40,069 nt of DNA from Verrucomicrobiota bacterium. Its GTDB lineage: Bacteria; Verrucomicrobiota; Verrucomicrobiia; Limisphaerales; JACDHS01. The stretch is from NCBI GenBank assembly GCA_013820875.1, contig JACDHS010000036.1, forward strand, positions 1-40,069, read 5' to 3'. The notes beneath the pieces are model-generated. The model saw only the letters and a program-made list of their open reading frames with translations, was not told the origin of the DNA and ran no database searches. How positions within the stretch are numbered: the first letter of the stretch is position 1; every line of letters starts with the position of its first letter. Shown piece after piece: positions 32,896 through 40,069 of this stretch. A program made the translations under genes and the position numbers.

Positions 32896-34602
32896 CTACG
32901 CGGTTGGCAGGACGAGTGTGATCGTGGTCCCTTTGCCCTGTTCCGACGTCAGTTGGATTTCACCCCGGTGTGTTTCGACAACCCGCTTGACGATTGCCAG
33001 GCCGAGTCCGGTTCCTTTGGCTTTGGTTGTGTTCAACAGTGAAGTGAAAGCGCGTTCCCGTTGTTCGACCGACATCCCTTCGCCGGTGTCCTTGAACTCG
33101 ATCACAACGGATTTTTTCCCTGCGCGGGTTGTGATGGTGAGTTGGCCGCCGTGTGGCATGGCTTCGACGGCGTTCAAGACGAGGTTTAAACTCGCTTGTT
33201 CAAGTTGAGAGGAATCGGCGGCAATATCCGGCATAGCTGGATCGAGATGCCGGATAAGCTCGATGTTTTGATTGCGCAATTTGTGGCGGATCAGGAGGCC
33301 GAGGTTTTCGATGAGTTGATTGACGTTGACCGGAGCCAACTTGGGCTCTGCGCTGCGGGCAAAGTCGAGGATCTGTTCCACGATCTTGTTCAGGTGTTCC
33401 ATTTTTTCGCCCATGATAGCGGCATCCCGGGCGCGGGGATCCTCATCGCTAAACTTGAGGTCGAGGGAATGGAACATCATTTTCATGACCGTCAGCGGAT
33501 TGCGAATCTCGTGGGCAACCTCCGCAGCGAGAAGGCCCAGGGCGGAAAGTTTTTCGTTTTGGCGCAGTTGTTCCTCCGCATCCACCACCCGTTCATAGAG
33601 TCGCGCCTTTTCGATCGCGATGGCGGAGAGTTCCGCGAGGGCAGAAAGGATGCGAATCTCTTCGTTGGAAAAATTGTAGGATTCCCCCTTGTAAACATTC
33701 AGTGCGCCGATGGCTTGGCCGCGATAGAGCAACGGAACACTGAGAAACGACACGAGACCTTCCTGGATGGCGACAGCGATGTTGTGGTAACGCCCTGAGG
33801 TTTGCACGTTGCCGACCTGGATCGGTTTTTTGCGGCGAACCACTGTTCCGGCGAGACTTTCGAGGAGTTCGAGGCGCGGTTTGTTGATATACACTGCACT
33901 GGCTCCGCAACTGGCCCGCAGATCGAGCCACTCTCCGGTTTCATCCAGCATCAGGAGAGAACACATTTTGGCGTTCATCAACTGGTGGGCTTCACGAGTG
34001 ATGACTTGCAGGGCGTCATCGAGATTTAACGTGGAGTTGATGGTCTGCCCGATGCTGACCAGTGTTTCGAACAGGCGGGCTTTGAGGCGAAGTTGTTCAT
34101 AAAGCCAGGTGTTCTGAATCACCTTGGACGCTTGCAAGGCGAGTTCTTCGAGCAACTGCTGGTCGTCGCCGCTAAATGCCTCGGGTCGGGTCGAATCAAC
34201 ATTGATGACACCGCGTGGTTCGTCCTTGAGCAGCAGGGGGACAGCAAGTTCGGAGCAAACGTCCGGGCGAAGCATTATATAGCGGGGATCAGCGCTGACG
34301 TTTCCCACGCGGGCAGGTTTACCGTGGCGCGCCACCCATCCTGTGATTCCTTCCCCTATGTGAAGGGGCGGGCGAACAATGTTTTCGAGAAGGCCGGTGG
34401 AAGCTGCTATTTCCAGAAAACCTGTGTTGGGATTGATAAGAGAGATTGAGCCGCTGGTGGCATGGGTGATCCGGACCGTTTCGCGCAAAATGAGTTCGAG
34501 AGTCTCCTGGGGGTCGAGCGTGGAATGAAGGGTGTTGCTGACCTGGTAGAGAACGGTCAGCCGTTCGTAACGACTTCTCAGTTCAACCAGTTCATCGCTC
34601 AT
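32896..34602 (-). CDS. GAF-GAF sensor histidine kinase
   Basis: A 568-residue soluble kinase with no transmembrane segment. Two GAF domains (about 25-165 and 180-335) should sense a small ligand or redox signal. The HisKA domain (about 350-415) carries AHEIRNPL with phosphoacceptor His364. The ATPase domain (about 460-567) has Asn477 in the N-box, DTGEGM (505-510) and GTGLGLAIV (530-538), all intact, in contrast to the degenerate kinase near 19922. The ATG at 34602 is selected because it lies 13 bases after the LptF/G gene and upstream residues are low-complexity. No response regulator is adjacent. Confidence 0.93.
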   Translation of the reverse strand: MSDELVELRSRYERLTVLYQVSNTLHSTLDPQETLELILRETVRITHATSGSISLINPNTGFLEIAASTGLLENIVRPPLHIGEGITGWVARHGKPARVGNVSADPRYIMLRPDVCSELAVPLLLKDEPRGVINVDSTRPEAFSGDDQQLLEELALQASKVIQNTWLYEQLRLKARLFETLVSIGQTINSTLNLDDALQVITREAHQLMNAKMCSLLMLDETGEWLDLRASCGASAVYINKPRLELLESLAGTVVRRKKPIQVGNVQTSGRYHNIAVAIQEGLVSFLSVPLLYRGQAIGALNVYKGESYNFSNEEIRILSALAELSAIAIEKARLYERVVDAEEQLRQNEKLSALGLLAAEVAHEIRNPLTVMKMMFHSLDLKFSDEDPRARDAAIMGEKMEHLNKIVEQILDFARSAEPKLAPVNVNQLIENLGLLIRHKLRNQNIELIRHLDPAMPDIAADSSQLEQASLNLVLNAVEAMPHGGQLTITTRAGKKSVVIEFKDTGEGMSVEQRERAFTSLLNTTKAKGTGLGLAIVKRVVETHRGEIQLTSEQGKGTTITLVLPTA

Positions 34603-34615
34603 ATCGTCTTCACAA

Positions 34616-35734
34616 TTACCGCACCCGGAGAGTGAGGACAATGCCGGCGACGGCAAAGAAAACATTCGGAAGCCACGCTGCCAGCCATCCGGGCAAATAC
34701 CCGCCGGTCCCAAGGGCGAGCCCAAGCTTGAAAAGGATGAAATAGATGAACGCGATAAAAATGCTCGCAGCCACGCCGACAAAGACATTGCGCCGTCCCG
34801 ACGGTGCTCCAAACGGAATGGCAATCAACACCACGACCAAACAGGTCCAGGGCGCCGCGATACGACTGTGCAGTTGCGTATTGAGCATGGCTGCCTGGGC
34901 CGGGGGGAGATCGGGGTGCAAACGGAAGTAATCCAAAATCTCCGCCAGGGAAAGTTGTGCTCCTTTGGCGGCGTCCTTGATGCTAAGCGTATTGATTTTG
35001 ATTTCGCTTCTGATCAACTCGGGGGTTTCCGAAAAATCCGCAAATGAGAGGACATTCGTTTCCGTGCGAAGCGGATACATGTAGGCGGGAGACGTAACCG
35101 CTTCCTGCACGTTAAAGAATGTCCATGAGCCTTCGCTATAGCGACCGCGCTCGGCATTGATCACGCGCTTCACATTCCCCGGCAGCTCCCAGATGAGCGT
35201 GGGCGACAACATTTCGCCCGTGCGCAAATTGTAAGCGGCGATATTCCAGGATCGATTCTCGGGGGTGTTTTTGAAAAAAAGATTCTTTTTCCAATCCAGG
35301 GAGGTGGCGCTGGTCTCCGAAATGTAACGGGTAAGAATTTCTTCACTCCGTTCCTGGGTCTTGGGCACCCAGAGTTCGTTGATGGCAAACAAGAGCGCGC
35401 TAAAGAAAAAGCCGACCGCCAGGTACGGCAATGACAATCGCCACAAACTGATGCCCGCAGCGCGAATGGCCGTGAGTTCGTGGTGTCGGGCGTGGTTGGT
35501 GAGCGCGTAAAGCAGCGCGAGAAGCAACGCAACGGGGAGCACGACCGAAAGTAACTCCGGTGTCCGCACCAGGTAGTATTCGGCGATGTCGGTTGCTTTG
35601 AGTTTGTTCCTTTGAAATTCGTTGATCTCGGAGAAGACATCGAACGAAATCCAAAAGATCAGAAAACCGCCGATGCAATAGCTGAGCGGGACGAGCAGTT
35701 CGCGTAGCAGGTAGCGATCGAGCAGACGCATCAT
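34616..35734 (-). CDS. LptF/LptG family LPS export permease
   Basis: A 372-residue YjgP/YjgQ permease, the inner-membrane part of the Lpt complex that extracts LPS and sends it to the outer membrane. It has about six transmembrane segments: three in the first 125 residues (including IGGFLIFWISFDVF and VVLPVALLLALLYAL) and three in the last 90. The central soluble domain (about 130-280) is the beta-jellyroll that passes LPS onward. LLDRYLLRELLVPL is the family's usual start. Three bases separate it from pheA upstream. Whether it is LptF or LptG cannot be decided, and the second permease is not in the window. Confidence 0.9.
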   Translation of the reverse strand: MMRLLDRYLLRELLVPLSYCIGGFLIFWISFDVFSEINEFQRNKLKATDIAEYYLVRTPELLSVVLPVALLLALLYALTNHARHHELTAIRAAGISLWRLSLPYLAVGFFFSALLFAINELWVPKTQERSEEILTRYISETSATSLDWKKNLFFKNTPENRSWNIAAYNLRTGEMLSPTLIWELPGNVKRVINAERGRYSEGSWTFFNVQEAVTSPAYMYPLRTETNVLSFADFSETPELIRSEIKINTLSIKDAAKGAQLSLAEILDYFRLHPDLPPAQAAMLNTQLHSRIAAPWTCLVVVLIAIPFGAPSGRRNVFVGVAASIFIAFIYFILFKLGLALGTGGYLPGWLAAWLPNVFFAVAGIVLTLRVR

Positions 35735-35737
35735 CGG

Positions 35738-36799
35738 TTACTCAGCGTTCGGGTAGGAACCAAGGACTTTCACGAAATGGCAAACCTGTTCGAGGTCAAC
35801 AATCGCCCTGGCGACTTTCTTCTCAGAGAAATGACCGTCACAATCCACAAAGAAAAAATATTCCCACGCTTTGCGTTTGCTTGGGCGAGATTCGATTTTC
35901 GTCATGTTGAGTTTGTATTTCTGAAATGGAGCGAGCGCAGAATGCAGCGCGCCCACTTCATCCTTAATGCTCAACATCAGGCTGGTGCGATCCTTGCCAG
36001 TGGCCGGGCTGCATGTCCGGCCGAGCACAAGGAACCGGGTGGCGTTGACTGAATTATCCTGAACATTTATTTCCAGGATGGGGACATTATATTTTTCGGC
36101 AGCCAAAGCGCCGGCGATGGCGGCGGAGTTTTTCTCTTTGGCAGCAAATTCCACGGAGCGGGCATTGGAAGAGGTCTCGATAATTTCCGCATTCGGGAAA
36201 TGGCGTTGAATAAAGGCGCGACATTGCGCGAGCGTCTGCGGATGGGTGTAGAGTTTTGTTATCTCCGTCTTCTTGAAGCGGCTGACGAGACAGTGCTGGA
36301 TGCGAAGAATGATTTGCGCAACGATTTTGAGGTCGCTTTCCACGAACATGTCGAGGGTGTGTGTGACAACGCCTTCGGTTGAATTCTCGACCGGGACCAC
36401 GCCATAGTCCGCGCGTAGTTTGCTCACCTCGGTAAAAACTTCGGCAATGGTTCTTTGTGGTGAGTATTTCAGGCTCGCGCCGAAACGGCGGATGGCAGCT
36501 TCATGGGTGAAGGTGGCCTCCGGGCCGAGGAAGGCTATCGCCATGGATTTCTCGAGCGAGAGTGCGCTGGACATGATCTCCCGGTAAATCGCTCGCAAAG
36601 ATTCGCTGGTAATCGGGCCTGCATTCATTTTGCAGATGCGATCGAGCACCGCCTGTTCCCTGTGCGGGGCATAAATTTCTTCGCCCGCCTTGAGTTTGAT
36701 TTCGCCGATATGCAGAACGTGTTCGGTTCGCTCGTTAAGGAGCTTCACGATTTGGGCGTCGAGCTTGTCTATGGCTTTGCGATGCTCAGTAAGGTTCAT
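35738..36799 (-). CDS. pheA: Bifunctional chorismate mutase / prephenate dehydratase
   Basis: A 353-residue P-protein of phenylalanine biosynthesis. Residues 1-85 are an AroQ-type chorismate mutase, residues about 87-262 the prephenate dehydratase with the catalytic NATRF motif (252-256), and residues about 272-350 an ACT domain. The regulatory motifs GALH (283-286) and ESRP (303-306) are intact, so feedback inhibition by phenylalanine is expected. The ATG at 36799 is chosen over an upstream start with a cysteine-rich extension. Downstream lie LptF/G and the GAF kinase. Confidence 0.95.
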   Translation of the reverse strand: MNLTEHRKAIDKLDAQIVKLLNERTEHVLHIGEIKLKAGEEIYAPHREQAVLDRICKMNAGPITSESLRAIYREIMSSALSLEKSMAIAFLGPEATFTHEAAIRRFGASLKYSPQRTIAEVFTEVSKLRADYGVVPVENSTEGVVTHTLDMFVESDLKIVAQIILRIQHCLVSRFKKTEITKLYTHPQTLAQCRAFIQRHFPNAEIIETSSNARSVEFAAKEKNSAAIAGALAAEKYNVPILEINVQDNSVNATRFLVLGRTCSPATGKDRTSLMLSIKDEVGALHSALAPFQKYKLNMTKIESRPSKRKAWEYFFFVDCDGHFSEKKVARAIVDLEQVCHFVKVLGSYPNAE

Positions 36800-36859
36800 G
36801 CTGCGGCAAACAATACAGGACTCCCACAAATGCGGCAGGAGAAAATTGGTCGGATGTTT

Positions 36860-38602
36860 TTAGTGCGCTGCAGTGACAATGAGCGTTTGTTCCAGCGTGG
36901 AGATGCCTTCCTTCACTTTGTCCAAAGCCGCGTCGCGCAAGGTTTTCATCCCTTGTTCGACGGCGATTTTGCCGATCTCGCTCGCGCTCGCACGTTGGAT
37001 CACCAGCTTGCGAATCTCGTCGGTCATCGTCATGACCTCAATGATGGCGGCTCGTCCTGAATACCCGCTGTTCTTGCAACGATCACAACCGCGACCGCGA
37101 TAAAACGTAACGCCGTCCATGGTTTTGGGATCGATGTCGAGATCCTTGAACATTTTGGCTTCGTAAGTGACCGGTTCTTTGCACGCGTTGCAGATACGGC
37201 GCATCAGACGCTGCGCACAGGCAAGAATGACCGCGGATGAGATCAAGAACGGTTGAATGCCCATGTCATCCAGACGCGCAATAGCTCCCGGTGCGTCGTT
37301 ACAATGCATCGTGCTTAAGACCTGATGCCCCGTGAGCGCGGCTTCGACAGCGATCTCTGCCGTTTCGGTATCACGAATTTCACCGATCATTACGATGTCC
37401 GGATCCTGGCGGAGAATGGAACGCAGGGCGCTCGCAAAGGTAAGCCCGATTTCTTTCTTCACCGGCACCTGGTTAATGCCGGGGATCTGGAATTCAACCG
37501 GATCTTCCACGGTGACGATGTTGTATTCCGGATTGTTCAGTTCGTTGAGAGCGGAATAGAGTGTGGTCGTTTTGCCAGAGCCGGTAGGGCCGGTGACAAG
37601 CAGCAAACCGTGTGGCGCATCCACGGCGGATTTGAAGCGGCGGAAGGTGTCAACATCCATCCCCAGCTTGTCGATGCTTGCTGACAAGTTGCCTTTGTCC
37701 AAAATACGGAGCACGCATTTCTCACCATGCGAGGTAGGCAGGAAAGAGACGCGTAAATCGATTTCTTTTCCTGCGACTTTGACCCGCATGCGCCCGTCTT
37801 GCGGTAATCGACGTTCCGCAATGTCGAGGTTGCTCATGATCTTGAGGCGGGAGGCGAGCGCGATCTGCAAATTCTTCGGCGGTGGCGGCATGTCAGCGAG
37901 AGCGCCGTCAATGCGGTAACGCAAACGCACAACTTTTTCGAACGGCTCAAGATGGATATCGCTCGCTCGATCTTTAATCGCCTGCACGAGAATCAAATTT
38001 GCCAGTTTGATGACCGGGGCCTCTTCCGTGGAAGCTGCCAATGCGCCAATGTCAGCGACATCGTCGAACATCTGCTGGGACACTTCGAGATTGTCCGCGT
38101 CGGCTTCGGCGTCCGCCTGTTTTTGAGCGTCCTGGAGGAAATCCTCCATGCTGTTGCCGGCTGCGCTGTCCCAGTTCGCGATTTTGTCCATGATCGCCCG
38201 TTCGGTAGCAATCATGGGAACTACTTCGAGCTTCGTGATGCGCTTGACGTCATCAACGGCGATGACGTTCAGCGGATCGACCATGGCCAGGAACAACTTG
38301 TTATCCAGCCTGCAAATCGGAACGACTTTGTAATTGTTCGCTATGTCCTTTGGGAGGAGGTCGGTTAGCTCGGGGGACAATTGCACGCGAGCAAGATTGA
38401 TGGGGGGCGTATTGAGAACGCGTCCCATGCAGACAACCATATCCATCTCGGTGACGTAAGCCTTCTCGAGCAGCAGTTTGTGAAGGCGAAGACCTTCTTT
38501 CTTCTGCCGCGCCAGAAGTTCGTCCACCTGTGTTAATGTGAGCAGGCCGTCTTCGACGAGAGCGTCGGCAATGCGTTCTCCAAATGATTTTACAGGGGGC
38601 AT
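36860..38602 (-). CDS. GspE/PilB-type secretion ATPase
   Basis: A 580-residue hexameric motor ATPase for type IV pilus assembly or type II secretion. The N-terminal MshEN-like domain (about 1-140) and an acidic linker (about 145-195) precede the ATPase core. Walker A is GPTGSGKTTT (Lys344), the Asp box is about 363-371, Walker B is DIVMIGEIRD (402-411) and the His box is STMHCND. A zinc-binding loop has CNAC (471-474) and CDRC (506-509), common in PilB and GspE. It follows the TPR/GspE-N protein by three bases and probably works with it; pilin and secretin genes are not in the window. Confidence 0.94.
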   Translation of the reverse strand: MPPVKSFGERIADALVEDGLLTLTQVDELLARQKKEGLRLHKLLLEKAYVTEMDMVVCMGRVLNTPPINLARVQLSPELTDLLPKDIANNYKVVPICRLDNKLFLAMVDPLNVIAVDDVKRITKLEVVPMIATERAIMDKIANWDSAAGNSMEDFLQDAQKQADAEADADNLEVSQQMFDDVADIGALAASTEEAPVIKLANLILVQAIKDRASDIHLEPFEKVVRLRYRIDGALADMPPPPKNLQIALASRLKIMSNLDIAERRLPQDGRMRVKVAGKEIDLRVSFLPTSHGEKCVLRILDKGNLSASIDKLGMDVDTFRRFKSAVDAPHGLLLVTGPTGSGKTTTLYSALNELNNPEYNIVTVEDPVEFQIPGINQVPVKKEIGLTFASALRSILRQDPDIVMIGEIRDTETAEIAVEAALTGHQVLSTMHCNDAPGAIARLDDMGIQPFLISSAVILACAQRLMRRICNACKEPVTYEAKMFKDLDIDPKTMDGVTFYRGRGCDRCKNSGYSGRAAIIEVMTMTDEIRKLVIQRASASEIGKIAVEQGMKTLRDAALDKVKEGISTLEQTLIVTAAH

Positions 38603-38605
38603 AGC

Positions 38606-39457
38606 TTAGCGGTAGATCTTTTTGATCAGTCTTGAGAGTTCGATGGGATGCACCAGATACCAGATCAGTCTGGTCTGAGATTCGGCCTGCAACTCCTCGG
38701 CGGCCTGCTGGTTGAACGGATTTGCCGTCGCCACCAAAACCGATTTGCTCATCCGATCAAAAGGCAGGATGCACCAGCGTTGACAAACTTCTTTGCGAAA
38801 GCTCCGCGCCAGATCGAGGTCGATTTCATATTTCTCAATCTGTAAATAACCGAGGCGGGTTTTTTCGATCAGCAGCTTGAGCGATTTATCAATCGGAAAG
38901 ATCGCTTTTTCATGCAAACCGGCCAGCAGCGGTTCCACCACTTTCCCGGGTGGTTCGTTCAGCAGCGGCATCGGCCAGTGAGTGGTGAAATCCCCTGCCG
39001 AAACGATATTCGATTCCACAAACAACTTGTGCATCATCTGCCGGCCATCGTCGATGTCGGAGTGACTCAACACGCGCGAGGCGGCTTTTTCTTTTTTTGT
39101 AAAAGTGGTGTGGACGCTTTGGGCGACGCTGTCACTGTCCGTGCTTCCTGCCGTGAGGCTGTTCGCCCGCATTTCGATCTCTGCCAATGCAGTCAACACA
39201 TCCGGATCTTCCGGATAACGCTGGAGAATGGTTTCGTATTCGAGGATGGCCGAGGAAAGCTGCCCCATCAAAACGTAAGCCTGGGCAATGCGTTTCGAGG
39301 TGGCGATGACATCCTTGTGGCGCTCCAGCTTGAGGTAAGCTTCCTTGAGAATTTCCAGCGATTGATAATCATTCGGTTGTGATTGAGTAATCACTTCGAA
39401 CATCTCAATCGTCTGCAACACCTGTGCTTCTTCGCTTGGAGTAATCGTGCCGAGCAT
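38606..39457 (-). CDS. TPR protein with C-terminal GspE N-domain
   Basis: A 283-residue cytoplasmic protein. Residues about 10-100 look like TPR helices (AYLKLERHKDVIATSKRIAQ, then AYVLMGQLSSAILEYETIL). A linker rich in Ser and Thr follows (about 98-125). The C-terminal 80 residues resemble the N-terminal domain of GspE/PilB ATPases (CQRWCILPFDRMSKSVLVAT). It has no ATPase core. It lies directly upstream of the secretion ATPase gene and is probably its operon partner, perhaps an adaptor or a competitor for an ATPase partner. The exact role is unknown. Confidence 0.75.
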   Translation of the reverse strand: MLGTITPSEEAQVLQTIEMFEVITQSQPNDYQSLEILKEAYLKLERHKDVIATSKRIAQAYVLMGQLSSAILEYETILQRYPEDPDVLTALAEIEMRANSLTAGSTDSDSVAQSVHTTFTKKEKAASRVLSHSDIDDGRQMMHKLFVESNIVSAGDFTTHWPMPLLNEPPGKVVEPLLAGLHEKAIFPIDKSLKLLIEKTRLGYLQIEKYEIDLDLARSFRKEVCQRWCILPFDRMSKSVLVATANPFNQQAAEELQAESQTRLIWYLVHPIELSRLIKKIYR

Positions 39458-39518
39458 CGTTTCTTTCTTTTCAGCAGGTTGACCCTAACCCCTTTTCCTA
39501 CTGGGTAAAATCCGGGTG

Positions 39519-39548
39519 AGTTTAGTTGTTGCAGTTACCTTCTGCAAC
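39519..39548 (-). promoter_or_regulatory. Candidate promoter overlapping an inverted repeat
   Basis: Read on the minus strand, TTGCAG (39547-39542) and TAAACT (39524-39519) are 17 bases apart, as for a sigma-70 promoter, about 55 bases before the TPR protein. GTTGCAG and CTGCAAC (39528-39534 and 39542-39548) form a 7-bp inverted repeat covering the -35 box and spacer, which could be an operator. On the plus strand the same repeat followed by TTTT resembles a weak terminator. Confidence 0.32.
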
Positions 39549-39599
39549 TTTTGTATTGGGAAACACGCCGGGATTTGCGCAGCCCCACCATTTCACCCC

Positions 39600-39774
39600 A
39601 AAAACGGCAGTTTAACCGCTAATCTGCGCTAATAGTCGCTAATGGAGAAACGGTTACGCGAGACAATGACTTCACCCAGCAGGTGGTTTTGTTTGCCAAG
39701 CTGTTTCCCCCGCAAATCTTTGGATTAGCGTTCATTAGCGCAGATTAGCGGTTAAGTAACTGCCGGATTTAGGT
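39600..39774. repeat. CGCTAAT element, copy 2
   Basis: A 175-base relative of the copy at 32566. CGCTAAT lies at 39617, 39627 and 39637, and ATTAGCG at 39724, 39734 and 39744, again exactly 10 bases apart. Outer CGGCAGTT (39605-39612) and AACTGCCG (39758-39765) match copy 1. The interiors have diverged at many positions while all six heptamers are kept, which suggests they matter. Confidence 0.92.
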
Positions 39775-39890
39775 TCACCGGTAAACGCCATTCGGCGGGA
39801 AGCGCAAACAGGCCTGCAAAGGGGGGATGGCGAGTCGTAGAAACGTTATAAGCGGCTCCTTTGCGGGATTTGTACCCCAGAGCCTCCCGG

Positions 39891-39944
39891 TCAGGAACAG
39901 TTGGCTGACGTCCATCGCCCATGCGCGCCCGCTAAATTGAGTTC
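39891..39944. repeat. Conserved flank of the 42-bp array, copy B
   Basis: Shares the 29-base identical block (39891-39919) and AAATTGAGTTC (39934-39944) with copy A, with a shorter variable stretch between them. The array begins six bases later. The 116 bases before it (39775-39890) hold nothing I can identify. Confidence 0.85.
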
Positions 39945-39950
39945 CCCGGG

Positions 39951-40069
39951 AACGTGGACTTGAGACCATCCAGGCCGTTTCCGGATGATCCGGAAGTGGG
40001 CTTGAGACCATCCAGACGGTTTCCGGATGATCCGAAAGTGGGCTTGAGACCATCCAGACGGTTTCCGGA
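39951..40069. repeat. 42-bp tandem repeat array B, truncated by the window edge
   Basis: Units start at 39951, 39993 and 40035, exactly 42 bases apart; the third is cut at 35 bases, so the array continues outside. Units begin AAAGTGGGC or close variants, have GACG at unit positions 23-26 as in array A, and contain the near-perfect palindrome TTTCCGGATGATCCGGAAA spanning the unit junction. The sequence between the shared motifs differs entirely from array A. Confidence 0.92.

Noticed and set aside
39775-39917. Short minus-strand frame starting MDVSQLFL, also possible at locus A
   Set aside because: The shared residues come from an identical nucleotide block, and the two frames diverge right after it with unrelated tails. 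No ribosome-binding site or codon evidence supports it.
1-40069. tRNA, rRNA, phage attachment site or replication origin
   Set aside because: No cloverleaf, rRNA-like block, integrase gene or dnaA-box cluster was seen by eye. The CGCTAAT sites do not match the DnaA box TTATCCACA.

Overview
The window looks like a chromosomal segment of a Gram-negative member of the Verrucomicrobiota, probably near the Pedosphaera/Limisphaerales group. This is inferred from gene content: a 1456-residue protein with the Planctomycetes/Verrucomicrobia-type dehydrogenase propeller and CxxCH haem domain, ThuA-like proteins, a bacterial deoxyhypusine-synthase homologue, and lipid A / LPS genes (lpxK, an LpxL-type acyltransferase, a heptosyltransferase, LptF/G). 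Base composition is moderate in GC, and most genes lack strong Shine-Dalgarno sequences.

Region 1 (1-2710): the 3' end of an IS4/Tn5-like insertion sequence (transposase C-terminus plus a 19-bp end resembling the Tn5 outside end) has landed inside a type I restriction hsdR gene. What remains is a 694-codon open remnant that lacks the nuclease domain and Walker A. A gene-free stretch with a perfect 12-bp hairpin follows. Region 2 (2711-5452): an FnIII-domain protein with its own terminator, an Fe-S uracil-DNA-glycosylase-like protein, and a convergently overlapping threonine aldolase. Region 3 (5655-11044): the giant ThuA/propeller/HEAT/cytochrome c protein and a ThuA lipoprotein, probably acting together outside the cytoplasm on sugar-like substrates. 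Region 4 (11201-16235): rnhB and yraN overlap on the plus strand. Facing them are a DUF721/DciA-like gene, a GH42 beta-galactosidase-like protein whose acid/base Glu is replaced by Asn, and a Gfo/Idh/MocA oxidoreductase.

Region 5 (16236-17282) has no credible gene. It holds a nine-unit 41-bp tandem array and a MITE-like element with 27-bp perfect inverted ends. Region 6 (17283-25047): a BASS-family transporter, L-lysine 6-transaminase, a histidine kinase with a degenerate ATP-binding domain whose 3' end overlaps a convergent NarL-type response regulator, and a 1196-residue secreted coiled-coil protein with golvesin-like and SHOCT domains. Region 7 (25046-31632): the compact lpxK-lpxL-waaF cluster, a secreted beta-helix protein and the divergent deoxyhypusine-synthase homologue. 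Region 8 (31781-39457): a thioesterase, then a minus-strand series: a TPR protein with a GspE N-terminal domain, a PilB/GspE ATPase, PheA, LptF/G and a GAF-GAF histidine kinase.

The most unusual content is intergenic. Two loci (32275-32738 and 39600-40069) share a modular repeat system: a conserved flank, a tandem array of exactly 42-bp units whose sequence differs between loci but keeps fixed motif positions, and a 173-175-bp element bounded at each end by three CGCTAAT heptamers at exact 10-bp spacing in inverted orientation. The 41-bp array in region 5 has a similar period. I know of no named system with this architecture; its function is unknown.
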